Shown here: positions 52,485-62,136 of the stretch, piece after piece
Numbering within the stretch: position 1 is the stretch's first letter
How the letters are laid out: the number at the start of each line of letters is the position of its first letter
The notes under the pieces: model-generated
What the model was told of the DNA's origin: nothing
The model's input: the letters and a program-made list of their open reading frames with translations, nothing else
Databases searched by the model: none
Origin: Thermoanaerobaculia bacterium
GTDB lineage: Bacteria > Acidobacteriota > Thermoanaerobaculia > Multivoradales > JAHEKO01
DNA length: 64,000 nt
Assembly: GCA_947259925.1 (NCBI GenBank)
Contig: CAMYOG010000012.1
Coordinates: forward strand, 62,990 to 126,989
Direction of reading: 5' to 3'
Program-made: the position numbers and the translations under genes

Positions 52485-53743
52485 GTCGACTCCTTCAGTC
52501 GCTGCACGAGATCGTCCGTCGAGAGGGCCAGCTGCTCGCCCGACTCCAGATCTCGAAAGGTCACCTCGCCGCGCGCGATCTCGTCCTCGCCGAGCAGGAT
52601 CGCGTGGCGAGCTCCACGGCGATTCGCCTGCTTGAGCGCCGAGCGCACCGAGCGCCCCGAGAGCTCGGCGATCACCACGATCCCCGCCTGTCGTAAGCGC
52701 TCCGCCAGGGCCAGTCCCTCCACCTGGGCTTGATCGCCGATCGGAATCAGCATCGCGGGGGACGACGCCGTGGCCGCAGCGCGGAAGCTCTCCGGCAGGA
52801 CATCGATCAGTCGATCCTGCCCGATGGCGAAACCGATCGCCTCGGTCGGCGGTCCACCGAGGTCCCCGATCAGCCGGTCGTAGCGGCCTGCGCCGACGAT
52901 CGCGTCCTGCGAGCCGAGTCCCTGCGAGACGATCTCGAACACCGTCCGCGTGTAGTAGTCGAGTCCGCGCACCAGCTGCGGAGCGACCTCGAGCTCGACC
53001 TCGAACCGTTCGAGGAGCGCCAACACCTGCTCGAAGTGCTCGCGGCTCTCGGGGCTCAGGTGATCGTGCAGATTCGGCGCGCCCTCGAGCAGCTGCCGCT
53101 CCGCGGGTGCCTTGGAGTCGAGGATCCGTAGCGGATTGCTCTCCAGCCGACGCCGGCTGTCCTCTCCGAGTTGGTCCTTGTAGGGCTCGAGATAGCTCAC
53201 CAGGGCAGCCCGATAGGCGAGCCGGCTGGCCTCGTCGCCGACCGTGTTGATCAGCACGACCAGTCGCTCGAGCCCGAGCTCGCGCAGGAAGCGGAGCAGC
53301 ATCAGGATCACCTCGACGTCGGAGTGCGGGCCCGGGTCACCCAGCAGCTCGGCGTCGATCTGGAAGAACTGCCGGTATCGCCCCTTCTGGGGCCGCTCGT
53401 AGCGGAAGAAGGGTCCGATGCAGTAGAGCCTGACCGGCAGCGGCAGCTCCTGGAGATTGTGCTCGACGAAGGCTCGCCCGATGGCCGCCGTGGCCTCGGG
53501 CCTCAGACTCAGGGACCGGCCCTTGCGATCGGCGAAGGTGTACATCTCCTTGCCGACGATGTCGGTCGACTCGCCGACGCCGCGCACGAACAGGTCCGTG
53601 CTCTCGAGGACCGGCGTCCGGATCTCGCCGTAGCCGTAGCTGGTGAAGACGCGCCGGGCGATCTCCTCGACGGCGTTCCAGACGGCGGTCTGCGGGGGCA
53701 GAAGATCGCGGGTGCCCTTGACGCTTCGCAGCGCTTTCGACAT
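52481..53743 (-). CDS. hisS: Histidine--tRNA ligase
   Basis: Class II synthetase of 420 residues, normal length. The N-terminus KALRSVKGTRDLLPPQ, motif 2 FFRYERPQKGRYRQFFQID, the histidine A motif LVRGLDYYTRTVFEI, motif 3 AGRYDRLIGDLGGPPTEA and a C-terminal anticodon domain (AERLRQAGIVVIAELSGRS) are all present. ATG 53743 is preferred over an upstream frame that runs into a repeat-rich region; TAGACT ends 8 nt before it. Overlaps aspS by four bases (hisS-aspS is a common pair). Confidence 0.96.
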   Translation of the reverse strand: MSKALRSVKGTRDLLPPQTAVWNAVEEIARRVFTSYGYGEIRTPVLESTDLFVRGVGESTDIVGKEMYTFADRKGRSLSLRPEATAAIGRAFVEHNLQELPLPVRLYCIGPFFRYERPQKGRYRQFFQIDAELLGDPGPHSDVEVILMLLRFLRELGLERLVVLINTVGDEASRLAYRAALVSYLEPYKDQLGEDSRRRLESNPLRILDSKAPAERQLLEGAPNLHDHLSPESREHFEQVLALLERFEVELEVAPQLVRGLDYYTRTVFEIVSQGLGSQDAIVGAGRYDRLIGDLGGPPTEAIGFAIGQDRLIDVLPESFRAAATASSPAMLIPIGDQAQVEGLALAERLRQAGIVVIAELSGRSVRSALKQANRRGARHAILLGEDEIARGEVTFRDLESGEQLALSTDDLVQRLKEST

Positions 53744-53751
53744 CGGAGGCG

Positions 53752-53757
53752 AGTCTA
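53752..53757 (-). promoter_or_regulatory. Candidate -10 (TAGACT) for hisS-aspS-aroB
   Basis: TAGACT on the minus strand ends 8 nt before the hisS ATG. No T-box or other leader can lie in between, so regulation by an RNA leader is excluded if this promoter is used. Confidence 0.45.
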
Positions 53758-53771
53758 CCGGGGTTTTTGGA

Positions 53772-53793
53772 CGAGGGGAGAGCCCTCCCCTCG
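53772..53793. repeat. 8-bp inverted repeat, hairpin CGAGGGGA/TCCCCTCG
   Basis: A perfect 8-bp stem with a 6-nt loop lies about 30 bp upstream of the hisS ATG, with an AAAAA run on its hisS-proximal side. Without a T-tract on either strand it is not a classical terminator. Confidence 0.35.
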
Positions 53794-53800
53794 AACCCCT

Positions 53801-53907
53801 CCTATTGGAATGCCTCCGGTCGGGGTTGCTCTGCCAATGGGGGTCCCTCCGATCGGACACCCCCCTCGTGAGCGACCGTCGACCTGGGTGCGAGCGCTTG
53901 CGATCGG
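53801..53907. repeat. Array of near-palindromic CC-N4-GG units
   Basis: CCTATTGG (53801), CCGGTCGG (53816), CCAATGGG (53834) and CCGATCGG (53849) recur at 15, 18 and 15 bp; GATCGGACACCC, covering the last unit, recurs exactly at 53902. The array occupies most of the hisS/GT2 intergenic region. It may be operator-like or a short sequence-repeat relic; the three-base periodicity also gives repeating Pro-Ile-Gly-like translations but no credible ORF. Confidence 0.4.
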
Positions 53908-53964
53908 ACACCCTGCCTCTGAGCTAAGCACCCATCGGGCCGACAGAGTCTCGGGGCGCTCTTG

Positions 53965-53970
53965 TAAGCT
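53965..53970 (+). promoter_or_regulatory. Candidate -10 (TAAGCT) for the GT2 gene
   Basis: TAAGCT ends 9 nt before the TTG start at 53980 and no ribosome-binding site is present. A CCGACA box 19 bp upstream is a weak -35. Confidence 0.35.
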
Positions 53971-53979
53971 GCGCGGGCT

Positions 53980-54690
53980 TTGGGCGCTACGGTCGACGTC
54001 GTGATTCCGGCCTTCAACGAGGAGGCCTCTCTGCCGCTGGTTCTGGCCGCGATCCCGCAGCCGCCGGTACGGCGGGTGGTGGTCACCGACAACAATTCGA
54101 GCGACGCCACGGCCGAGGTCGCCGAGCGTGGCGGCGCGGTGGTCGTCTTCGAGCCCCGGGCCGGCTACGGCGCCGCCTGCCTGAGGGCACTCACCCATCT
54201 GCGCGACAACGACCCCCCGGAGATCGTCGTCTTCCTCGACGCCGACTACTCCGATCGACCGGAGGAGCTGCCGGCCGTGATCGCGCCGATTGTCGCCGAC
54301 CGTGCCGAGGTGGTCATCGGCTCGCGGGTTCTCGGCGAGCGCGAGCCGGGGGCGCTCCTCCCCCAAGCGCGGATGGGCAACATCGTCGCCTGCGGCCTGA
54401 TCCGGCTCCTCTACCGGCATCGCTATACCGATCTCGGTCCGTTTCGCGCTATTCGTTGGGACGCCCTCGAGCGGCTCCGAATGCGCGACCGGGATTTCGG
54501 CTGGACCGCCGAGCTCCAGGTGAAGGCGCTCCGTCACCGGATGCGAGTCACCGAGGTGCCGGTCAGCTATCGCAAGCGCGTCGGTGTCTCGAAGATCACC
54601 GGCACCGTCAAGGGGACCGTCCTCGCCGGCTACAAGATCCTGTTCACCGTCCTCCGGTACAGTCTCGGATCGATGGAGCGAGATCGATGA
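53980..54690 (+). CDS. Family 2 glycosyltransferase (DPM1-like)
   Basis: A 236-residue soluble GT-A enzyme. VDVVIPAFNEEASLPLVL begins the nucleotide-binding fold, VVVTDNNSSDATAEVA follows, and VVFLDADYSDRPEELP carries the DxD metal site. The C-terminal part (FGWTAELQVKALRHRMRVTE) resembles the polyprenol-phosphate mannosyl/glucosyl transferase group, but no C-terminal membrane helix is present. TTG 53980 is required: later starts cut the first strand. The stop overlaps the thioesterase gene by four bases. Confidence 0.88.
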   Translation: MGATVDVVIPAFNEEASLPLVLAAIPQPPVRRVVVTDNNSSDATAEVAERGGAVVVFEPRAGYGAACLRALTHLRDNDPPEIVVFLDADYSDRPEELPAVIAPIVADRAEVVIGSRVLGEREPGALLPQARMGNIVACGLIRLLYRHRYTDLGPFRAIRWDALERLRMRDRDFGWTAELQVKALRHRMRVTEVPVSYRKRVGVSKITGTVKGTVLAGYKILFTVLRYSLGSMERDR

Positions 54691-55115
54691 GCCCGGCCGA
54701 CGACGGTGCCGAGGCGCTGATCGACGTCGAGGTCCGCTACGCCGAGACCGATCAGATGGGGGTGGTTCACCACGCGAACTACCTGGTCTGGTTCGAGCTC
54801 GCCCGCACCCGTCTCTGCTCGCAGACCGGGCACCATTACAGCGAGATCGAGCAGATGGGCTACCAGCTCCTGGTCACCGGTGCGCGCCTCGACTACCGGC
54901 GAGGGGCCCGCTACGGCGATACCGTGCGCGTCGCCTGCACGCTCGAGCGTCTGAGCAGCCGCGGGCTCAGCTTCGCCTACCGGGTCCACCGTGGCGAGAC
55001 GCTCCTGGTCCGGGGTGGGACCGATCACGTCTGGGTGGACGTGGCCAAGGGACGAGCGTGTCGGATTCCCGAGCGCCTCGAGCAGCCGTTCGCCTCGATT
55101 CTCAACGGCGGTTGA
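54687..55115 (+). CDS. YbgC/4HBT-type acyl-CoA thioesterase
   Basis: A 142-residue hot-dog-fold protein. The active-site motif ETDQMGVVHHANYLVWFE, with the catalytic Asp replaced in context as in the YbgC/FadM group, and ALDYRRGARYGDTV-like strand (ARLDYRRGARYGDTVRV) fit the family. YbgC proteins hydrolyse short acyl-CoAs or act with the phospholipid synthesis complex; no tol-pal genes are nearby, so that role is not supported here. ATGA overlap with the GT2 gene. Confidence 0.9.
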   Translation: MSPADDGAEALIDVEVRYAETDQMGVVHHANYLVWFELARTRLCSQTGHHYSEIEQMGYQLLVTGARLDYRRGARYGDTVRVACTLERLSSRGLSFAYRVHRGETLLVRGGTDHVWVDVAKGRACRIPERLEQPFASILNGG

Positions 55116-55126
55116 CCGGCGCCGCG

Positions 55127-55132
55127 TAGAAT
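55127..55132 (+). promoter_or_regulatory. Candidate -10 (TAGAAT) for aroC
   Basis: TAGAAT, in the same GCGTAGAAT context as at 17211, ends 8 nt before the aroC ATG. The gene may also be read through from the upstream thioesterase gene, 25 bp away. Confidence 0.4.
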
Positions 55133-55140
55133 GAGCGCCG

Positions 55141-56322
55141 ATGAGGCGCCTGCGTCTGACCACGGCTGGCGAGAGCCACGGTCCCGGCCTGACCGCGATT
55201 CTCACCGGCGTGCCGGCGGGACTCGGCATCGATCTCGACTTCATTCACCGGGAGATGAAGCGTCGTATGCACGGCTACGGCCGTGGTGCGCGCATGAAGA
55301 TCGAGACCGACGCGGTCGAGATCCGCGGTGGCGTGCGCGGTGGCGAGAGCCTCGGCTCTCCCATTGCCGTCTGGATCGTCAATCGGGACTTCGACAACTG
55401 GCGCGCGGTGATGGACCCGCTCGAGACCGAGCCGGCGCGGGTCGAAAAGCGCCGGGTGCACGCACCGCGTCCCGGCCATGCCGACCTCGCCGGCGGACTC
55501 AAGTATCTTCGCAGCGACCTGCGGGATGTCCTCGAGCGGGCCTCGGCCAGGGAGAGCGCCGCGCGGGTGGCGTGCGGCTCGATCGCCAAGCTGCTGTTGG
55601 CCGATGTCGGGATCGAGATCCGGAGCGGCGTCCGTTCGCTCGGACCGATCGGGATCGAGCGCCCGGTCCCGAGCTGGGAGAACCTCCTCGAGGTCGACGA
55701 CTCGTCGCCGCTGCGCGCCATCCATCGCGATCTCGAAGACGAGATGGTGGCGCTGGTCGATCGAGCCAAGAAAGACGGTGACACGCTCGGCGGTGGGGTG
55801 ACGGTGATCGCCCACGGGGTGCCTGCCGGCCTCGGCTCCCACGTCCAATGGGACGAGAAGCTCGACGGCCGCCTGGCGCGCGGCGTCATGTCGGTGCCGG
55901 CGGTCAAGGCGGTCGAGATCGGCGCCGCGCTGCGAGCCAGCGCCGGCCCGGGCAGTGAAGCGCACGATCCGATCGAGCTCCTGGACGGCCGCTTCCACCG
56001 TCCGACCAACCACGCCGGAGGTCTGGAAGGGGGGATCACCAACGGCGCCGACGTCGTGGTCACCGCCTACAAGAAGCCGATCTCGACCCTCCGCAAGGGG
56101 ATGCCGTCGGTCGACATCGACACCCGCGAAGCCCACCGCTCGCAGTACGAGCGGAGCGACGTGACCGCGCTGCCGGCGGCGGGCGTGATCGCCGAATCGA
56201 TGGTCGCACTGGTGCTCGCGGACGCCCTGCTGGAGAAGGTCGGCGGCGACTCGATGGCCGAGGTCCGGGCGAACCTGGAGAACAGCCTCCGGCTCCAGCG
56301 CCACTGGCCTAGAGCAGAATGA
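55141..56322 (+). CDS. aroC: Chorismate synthase
   Basis: Last shikimate step, EPSP to chorismate, requiring reduced FMN. The 393-residue protein has RLTTAGESHGPGLTAILTG, RRMHGYGRGARMKIE (active-site His), APRPGHADLAGGLKY, RASARESAARVACG and the C-terminal RSDVTALPAAGVIAES. Length fits the Gram-positive/Acidobacteria-type enzyme. Its last 14 bases overlap the end of the convergent transporter gene. Confidence 0.97.
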   Translation: MRRLRLTTAGESHGPGLTAILTGVPAGLGIDLDFIHREMKRRMHGYGRGARMKIETDAVEIRGGVRGGESLGSPIAVWIVNRDFDNWRAVMDPLETEPARVEKRRVHAPRPGHADLAGGLKYLRSDLRDVLERASARESAARVACGSIAKLLLADVGIEIRSGVRSLGPIGIERPVPSWENLLEVDDSSPLRAIHRDLEDEMVALVDRAKKDGDTLGGGVTVIAHGVPAGLGSHVQWDEKLDGRLARGVMSVPAVKAVEIGAALRASAGPGSEAHDPIELLDGRFHRPTNHAGGLEGGITNGADVVVTAYKKPISTLRKGMPSVDIDTREAHRSQYERSDVTALPAAGVIAESMVALVLADALLEKVGGDSMAEVRANLENSLRLQRHWPRAE

Positions 56323-57190
56323 GAGCGACGCCGGCGCTCATCAGGACGACCGCCGTCACCTGGGGTCCGCCGATCCGCTCGTCGAACATCAGGTAGCCGA
56401 CGAGCAGGGCGGCGGCGGAGCCGATGCCCCGCTTGAGGCTCTCCACCAGGCCGATCCAGACGTTGGCGATGGCGACCAGGAAGAGAGCGATCGCAATCGT
56501 GCTGGCAACCAGCGAGAGGACGGCGATCCAGCGGGCGCCCCTGGGCAGCCAGAGCTCCCGGGTCCGGCCGCGGAGCGCCAGGACGGCGAAGGCTCCCGCG
56601 CCGACACCGAAGTTCAGCGCCAGACCGTGGAACGGCACACCGCTCACCGCCATCGCCAGCTTGTCGAGCGGTGTCGCCAGCGACCAGGCGAAGGCGACGC
56701 CGGCCATCAGCAGGGAGCCGCGCTCACGTAGCAGCGCCCGCCAGGCGTCGAACAGGTGCAGCCGATCTTCGCCGCCCAGGTTGATCAGGAAGGCTCCCGC
56801 CACGACCAGGAAGATGCCGCCCGCCTGCCGTAGCGTCGGCACCTCGCCGAGCATCGGCACCGCCAGGATGGTCGCGAAGACCGGAGTGAGCGAGAGCATC
56901 GGGATGGTCACACTCAGGGGCGAGCGGCGGACCGCCTCGAAGAAGGCCAGGTTGGAGACGATGTTGAGGCCGATCGAGACGCCGGCCGGCAGCCAGTAGC
57001 CCGGGCCGACCGCGGGCGCGCCGTCGCGCAACCACCAGAACAGAAAGAGCGGCGCCGCACCCCAGGCGATGATGCACAGCACCGGCAGGGCGCGCACTCG
57101 CGCCATCAGCGCCTTGCGGGTCACGTCGGTGAGCGAGTAGGCGATGCCGCTGGCGACCGCCGCCAGCACGTAGATGACTGGAGCTGTCAT
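56309..57190 (-). CDS. EamA/DMT-family transporter
   Basis: A 293-residue polytopic protein with ten predicted helices arranged as two EamA halves (IYVLAAVASGIAYSLTDVTR, IPMLSLTPVFATILAVPMLG, then GLALNFGVGAGAFAVLALRG and YLMFDERIGGPQVTAVVLM). The substrate is unknown; family members export amino acids, nucleosides or other metabolites. I chose ATG 57190 because TACAAT ends 10 nt before it with a TGGTCA -35-like box 17 bp upstream; ATG 57202 and GTG 57217 are alternatives. Confidence 0.88.
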   Translation of the reverse strand: MTAPVIYVLAAVASGIAYSLTDVTRKALMARVRALPVLCIIAWGAAPLFLFWWLRDGAPAVGPGYWLPAGVSIGLNIVSNLAFFEAVRRSPLSVTIPMLSLTPVFATILAVPMLGEVPTLRQAGGIFLVVAGAFLINLGGEDRLHLFDAWRALLRERGSLLMAGVAFAWSLATPLDKLAMAVSGVPFHGLALNFGVGAGAFAVLALRGRTRELWLPRGARWIAVLSLVASTIAIALFLVAIANVWIGLVESLKRGIGSAAALLVGYLMFDERIGGPQVTAVVLMSAGVALILL

Positions 57191-57200
57191 CGAGTTCTGC

Positions 57201-57229
57201 ATTGTAAGACCGTTCACAGCTTCTGACCA
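57201..57229 (-). promoter_or_regulatory. Candidate promoter TGGTCA-N17-TACAAT for the EamA transporter
   Basis: On the minus strand TGGTCA (57224-57229) precedes TACAAT (57201-57206) by 17 bp. The -10 ends 10 nt before ATG 57190, giving a leader of only a few bases. Confidence 0.5.
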
Positions 57230-57239
57230 TCGCCGTTGC

Positions 57240-57245
57240 TAGACT
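57240..57245 (+). promoter_or_regulatory. Candidate -10 (TAGACT) for the PilB-type ATPase gene
   Basis: TAGACT ends 9 nt before the ATG at 57255; no Shine-Dalgarno site. It is divergent from the transporter promoter. Confidence 0.4.
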
Positions 57246-57254
57246 CGCCAGGGC

Positions 57255-59018
<1,764 letters not shown>

Positions 59019-59027
59019 CGCCGGTCT

Positions 59028-59285
59028 TCAGTCCTTCATGAAGATGCCGGCGAGCCCACCGATTCCGGCCCCGAGCGCTCCCCAGAGAGCATCGGCCACC
59101 TGATTGCCGAAGGCCGGCAGCACGACCGCTCCGAGCGCCAAGAGGAGCGTCACCCCGCCCAGAAAGTAGATGGCGGTGTTGTAGGTCTTCTCGGGGAGGT
59201 TGACCACCGCCTCGGCAGCCGCCTCGACATGCTCCTCGGGGACGCCACTCTCCCGCAACGACCTCGATATCTTGTCTTTGTCCAT
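59028..59285 (-). CDS. Small hypothetical membrane protein
   Basis: An 85-residue protein: a charged N-terminal helix (SRSLRESGVPEEHVEAAAEA) followed by two hydrophobic helices (TAIYFLGGVTLLLALGAVVL and LGAGIGGLAGIFM) joined by a short loop. AGGAG lies 6 nt before the ATG, making this start firm. It is 66 bp downstream of the bactofilin-like gene and converges on the PilB-type ATPase gene. No family recognised. Confidence 0.75.
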   Translation of the reverse strand: MDKDKISRSLRESGVPEEHVEAAAEAVVNLPEKTYNTAIYFLGGVTLLLALGAVVLPAFGNQVADALWGALGAGIGGLAGIFMKD

Positions 59286-59351
59286 CTCGATCTCCTCTCC
59301 AGAGTCTGCCCGGAGAGTGAGACGGACGCGGGAGCCGGATTGGGCCGCCGG

Positions 59352-60173
59352 CTAGCTCTGAAAGTACCCCTGCATGGCGTGGAAGACCCGCTGCAGGTCC
59401 TTGCCGGGCTCGACGATCTTGCCGAACAGCGTCTGGTAGCTGACCGCGAGTCCATCCAGGTCACGCCCACGCAGCAGCTTGATCAACTCTTCGATCATCT
59501 TGCGCGAAGTCGGACCGTAGCTCGGCCGCGAGAACTCGCGCTCGAGAATGACCAGCGAATAGAAGAGCGGGTCCGGCAGCTCGGCGCTCACCGGCTCGCG
59601 ACTCGGATCCGGTGTGGGGGTCGGCGACGGGGCCTTCGGGGCCGGCGCCTCGCCGCCCGCGGAGAGCAGGTTCTCCGGTCCGTCGTCGGTCTCGAGCTCG
59701 GCGGAGCCGCGCCGCCGCTCGGCGAAGACCGGCAGCGCCCGCAGCTCGCTCGCGAAGCGCGAGAACAGGTAGAAGAGCTCCTTCTCCGAGGCGAAGTTGC
59801 CGACCAGGCGGGCCTCGCCGCCGATCTCGACCCGGTCGGTCTCCTGGAGCACGATATTGGCCTTGGCCTCGTCCTCGAGGTGGATCGCCTGGGCCGTAAC
59901 GCGCCATGCGGTCAAGCTCCCCTCCACGAAGCAGGTGTCCGCACATTTGACGCTCACCGCCTCGACGTCGGCGTGTGGCTCGATTCGGATCGAGCCGTTG
60001 ACTGACTCGAGATTGGCGTAGTGGCCCGAGTTCTGGATCACCAGATTCCCCGGCGTGCGGATCGACAGCTGGCCGTGGACGTCGACCTGGATGTCGGTTC
60101 CCCTGGGGATGATCATCGTCGGGCTCTCGCTGCCGCCCGCCATCTTGGCCACCAAGTTCTCGCCGAGTCCCAT
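59352..60173 (-). CDS. Bactofilin-like beta-helix protein with extra C-terminal helical domain
   Basis: A 273-residue protein. Residues about 18-125 show repeating short strands with Gly/Asn turns (IQVDVHGQLSIRTPGNLVI, LESVNGSIRIEPHADVEAV, CFVEGSLTAWRVTAQAIHL, VEIGGEARLVGNF), as in the bactofilin/DUF583 right-handed beta-helix. A Pro/Ala-rich linker (about 175-200) leads to a helical C-terminal domain of about 75 residues not found in ordinary bactofilins. The start at ATG 60173 has AAAGGGG upstream; the longer frame overlaps the M23 gene. It lies 22 bp after an M23 peptidase gene, a classical bactofilin neighbour. The fold call is inferred from the repeat pattern. Confidence 0.68.
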   Translation of the reverse strand: MGLGENLVAKMAGGSESPTMIIPRGTDIQVDVHGQLSIRTPGNLVIQNSGHYANLESVNGSIRIEPHADVEAVSVKCADTCFVEGSLTAWRVTAQAIHLEDEAKANIVLQETDRVEIGGEARLVGNFASEKELFYLFSRFASELRALPVFAERRRGSAELETDDGPENLLSAGGEAPAPKAPSPTPTPDPSREPVSAELPDPLFYSLVILEREFSRPSYGPTSRKMIEELIKLLRGRDLDGLAVSYQTLFGKIVEPGKDLQRVFHAMQGYFQS

Positions 60174-60195
60174 GACTGCCCCTTTCCGAGTCCGC

Positions 60196-61254
60196 CTAGC
60201 GGCCGATGATTCTCGGCAGCGGCTCGAAGTTCCGGTGCTCGGGCGCGCGCCGCGCCCGGACCAGAAGCTGTTCCTCGTCACGCCAGCGGTGATCGAGGAT
60301 GTAGATGCGCGGATCGACCGGCTCGAAGTCGCCTTCGTCGTTGCGCGCCCGTACCTCGTAGTGCAGATGCGGGCTGGTGCTCCAGCCCGTGTTGCCGACC
60401 CGCGCGATCACCTCGCCCTGCTTCACCTGTTGACCACTGCGGACCAGGATCTCGTCGCAATGTCCGAACAGCGTGATGAAGCGATCGCCATTGCGCATCG
60501 CGACCATGTTGCCGTAGCGCCACCAGGCGACGCTCTGGCGCAGCGACATCCGCCCGGCGAAGACCACTCGGCCATCCGCCGGTGCGTAGATCGGTGTACC
60601 CACCTGTGCCGCCATATCGATCCCCGGGTGGAAGTCGATCTGTTTCGTGAACGGACTGCGGCGGGTGCCGAACGGGCTGGTCAGGACGAAGCTCGCGGCG
60701 TGGAGCGGCGAGGTCGACGGGGTGGTCAGGACCTGGTCACCGTGCGCCTCCTCGAAGCTCTGGACCTCGCCGACGAACGTGTCGAGGACTCTCAGCTGCT
60801 CGTCGACGCGCGACCGAAGGAGCATGCCGCGCTGGATCTGGCGCGAGTAGATCGACTCAGGCACCTCGGGAGCCTCGAACGGGAAGCCGCCCTGGCCGAT
60901 CGATTCATCGCTGTCCAGGCCGTAGGCCACGAAGATCCGGTTCATCCTGAGGCGCAGCTCGTCGGTCCGCTCGCGCAGCTCGCCGAGCTCCTGCACCAGG
61001 ACCTGGAGCTTTTCGCCGTGCTCCTGCCGGTCTTCGATCATCTGCCGATAGGTGCCGCGGCTCCACAGATCGCCCAGGATTCGGGGTGCCCCGACGATGT
61101 TGACCAGTACGAACGTGACCAGCAGAACCGCACCGAGGACGCTCCCGATCACCTGCTTGCGGGTCAGGAAGAAGTACCAGACTCCCCGTCGAATCTGGCT
61201 CGGATGAACCTGAATCTCCAGGTATGGTGCGGGCTTACGCTTCTCCACGGACAT
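60196..61254 (-). CDS. M23 family (LytM) peptidoglycan metallopeptidase
   Basis: A 352-residue inner-membrane-anchored protein: cytosolic N-terminus, one transmembrane helix (GSVLGAVLLVTFVLVNIVG, about 36-56), a periplasmic coiled coil (about 70-115), and a C-terminal M23 domain. Zinc ligands and catalytic residues are visible in DFHPGIDMAAQVGTPIYAP and SPHLHYEVR, plus FGHCDEI, so the enzyme should be active. Family members cut peptide cross-links in peptidoglycan. Next to a bactofilin-like gene, it probably acts in localised wall remodelling or cell shape. Confidence 0.93.
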   Translation of the reverse strand: MSVEKRKPAPYLEIQVHPSQIRRGVWYFFLTRKQVIGSVLGAVLLVTFVLVNIVGAPRILGDLWSRGTYRQMIEDRQEHGEKLQVLVQELGELRERTDELRLRMNRIFVAYGLDSDESIGQGGFPFEAPEVPESIYSRQIQRGMLLRSRVDEQLRVLDTFVGEVQSFEEAHGDQVLTTPSTSPLHAASFVLTSPFGTRRSPFTKQIDFHPGIDMAAQVGTPIYAPADGRVVFAGRMSLRQSVAWWRYGNMVAMRNGDRFITLFGHCDEILVRSGQQVKQGEVIARVGNTGWSTSPHLHYEVRARNDEGDFEPVDPRIYILDHRWRDEEQLLVRARRAPEHRNFEPLPRIIGR

Positions 61255-61269
61255 CGATTGCGCGGAAGG

Positions 61270-62136
61270 CTAACACGCGCCTTCCGTCTCCCCTGTGGTA
61301 CCGGGCACAACGGCGTCCAGGCGGTCCTCCGAGACGTGTGTGCCGATCAGCTCTCGTAGCTCGTCGAAGAGCCCGGGCGGTCCGGCGATGACGTTGCCGG
61401 TCTCGAGATAGCGCTCGCCTCCATCCAGGTCCGAGACGCATCCTCCGGCCTCCTCGATCAGGAAGGCGCCGGCGGCTATGTCCCAGGGCGAAAGCCGGAA
61501 CTCGAAGAAGCCGTCGAACGTCCCGCAGGCGGTGAACGCCAGGTCGAGCGCCGCCGCTCCGCACCGTCTCAGACCGCGCGCCTCCAGGAAGACCGCCCGA
61601 AACGTCTCCAGGTAGAGATCGAGCGCCTGTCGCGCGCGGAACGGATAGCCGGTCGCCAGGAAGGAGCCGGTGAGGCTCTGGTGCTCGGAGACCCGCATCG
61701 GCCGGCCGTTCAGGAACGCGCCACCGCCACGGAGCGCCGTGAACAGATTGTCGCGGATCGGGTCGAGGACCACGCCGATCTGCGTGCGGCCGTTGTGCCG
61801 GCAGGCGATCGACACCGCGAAGATCGGCAGCCCCTGCAAGAAGTTCGAGGTGCCGTCGAGCGGATCGATCAGCCATTCGAACTCGGCCCCCGAGCTGCCG
61901 ACGCGGCCGGATTCCTCGGCCAGGATCTCGTGATCGGGGAAGGCGCCCCGGACGACCTCGAGAATCGCGGCCTCGCTCTCGCGATCGGCTTCGGAGACGT
62001 AGTCGTACTCGGCCTTGAGCTCGGGCTCGAGCGTACTGTCGCGGTAGCGATCCTCGAGCACCCGCGCCCCGGCGCGTGCGGCTTTCTCCGCCACCTCCAG
62101 AATCGATCTGGCTACGGAGCTAGGTCCATCATTCAC
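61270..62136 (-). CDS. Inositol monophosphatase family protein
   Basis: A 288-residue Mg2+-dependent phosphatase. Metal and substrate motifs: EILAEESG, WLIDPLDGTSNFLQG (the family signature), and LSPWDIAAGAFLIEEAGG. Substrate could be inositol phosphate, other sugar phosphates or PAP; the sequence alone does not tell. ATG 62136 overlaps the pyrC stop by four bases, so it is made with the pyrimidine genes. Confidence 0.93.
   Translation of the reverse strand: MNDGPSSVARSILEVAEKAARAGARVLEDRYRDSTLEPELKAEYDYVSEADRESEAAILEVVRGAFPDHEILAEESGRVGSSGAEFEWLIDPLDGTSNFLQGLPIFAVSIACRHNGRTQIGVVLDPIRDNLFTALRGGGAFLNGRPMRVSEHQSLTGSFLATGYPFRARQALDLYLETFRAVFLEARGLRRCGAAALDLAFTACGTFDGFFEFRLSPWDIAAGAFLIEEAGGCVSDLDGGERYLETGNVIAGPPGLFDELRELIGTHVSEDRLDAVVPGTTGETEGAC

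Noticed and set aside
53772-53793. Intrinsic terminator upstream of hisS
   Set aside because: The stem is perfect, but there is no T-tract on either strand and no gene ending there.
53744-53911. Extended hisS N-terminus
   Set aside because: The frame is open but Arg/Ser/Asp-rich, built from the CC-N4-GG repeats, and HisRS homology begins at ATG 53743.
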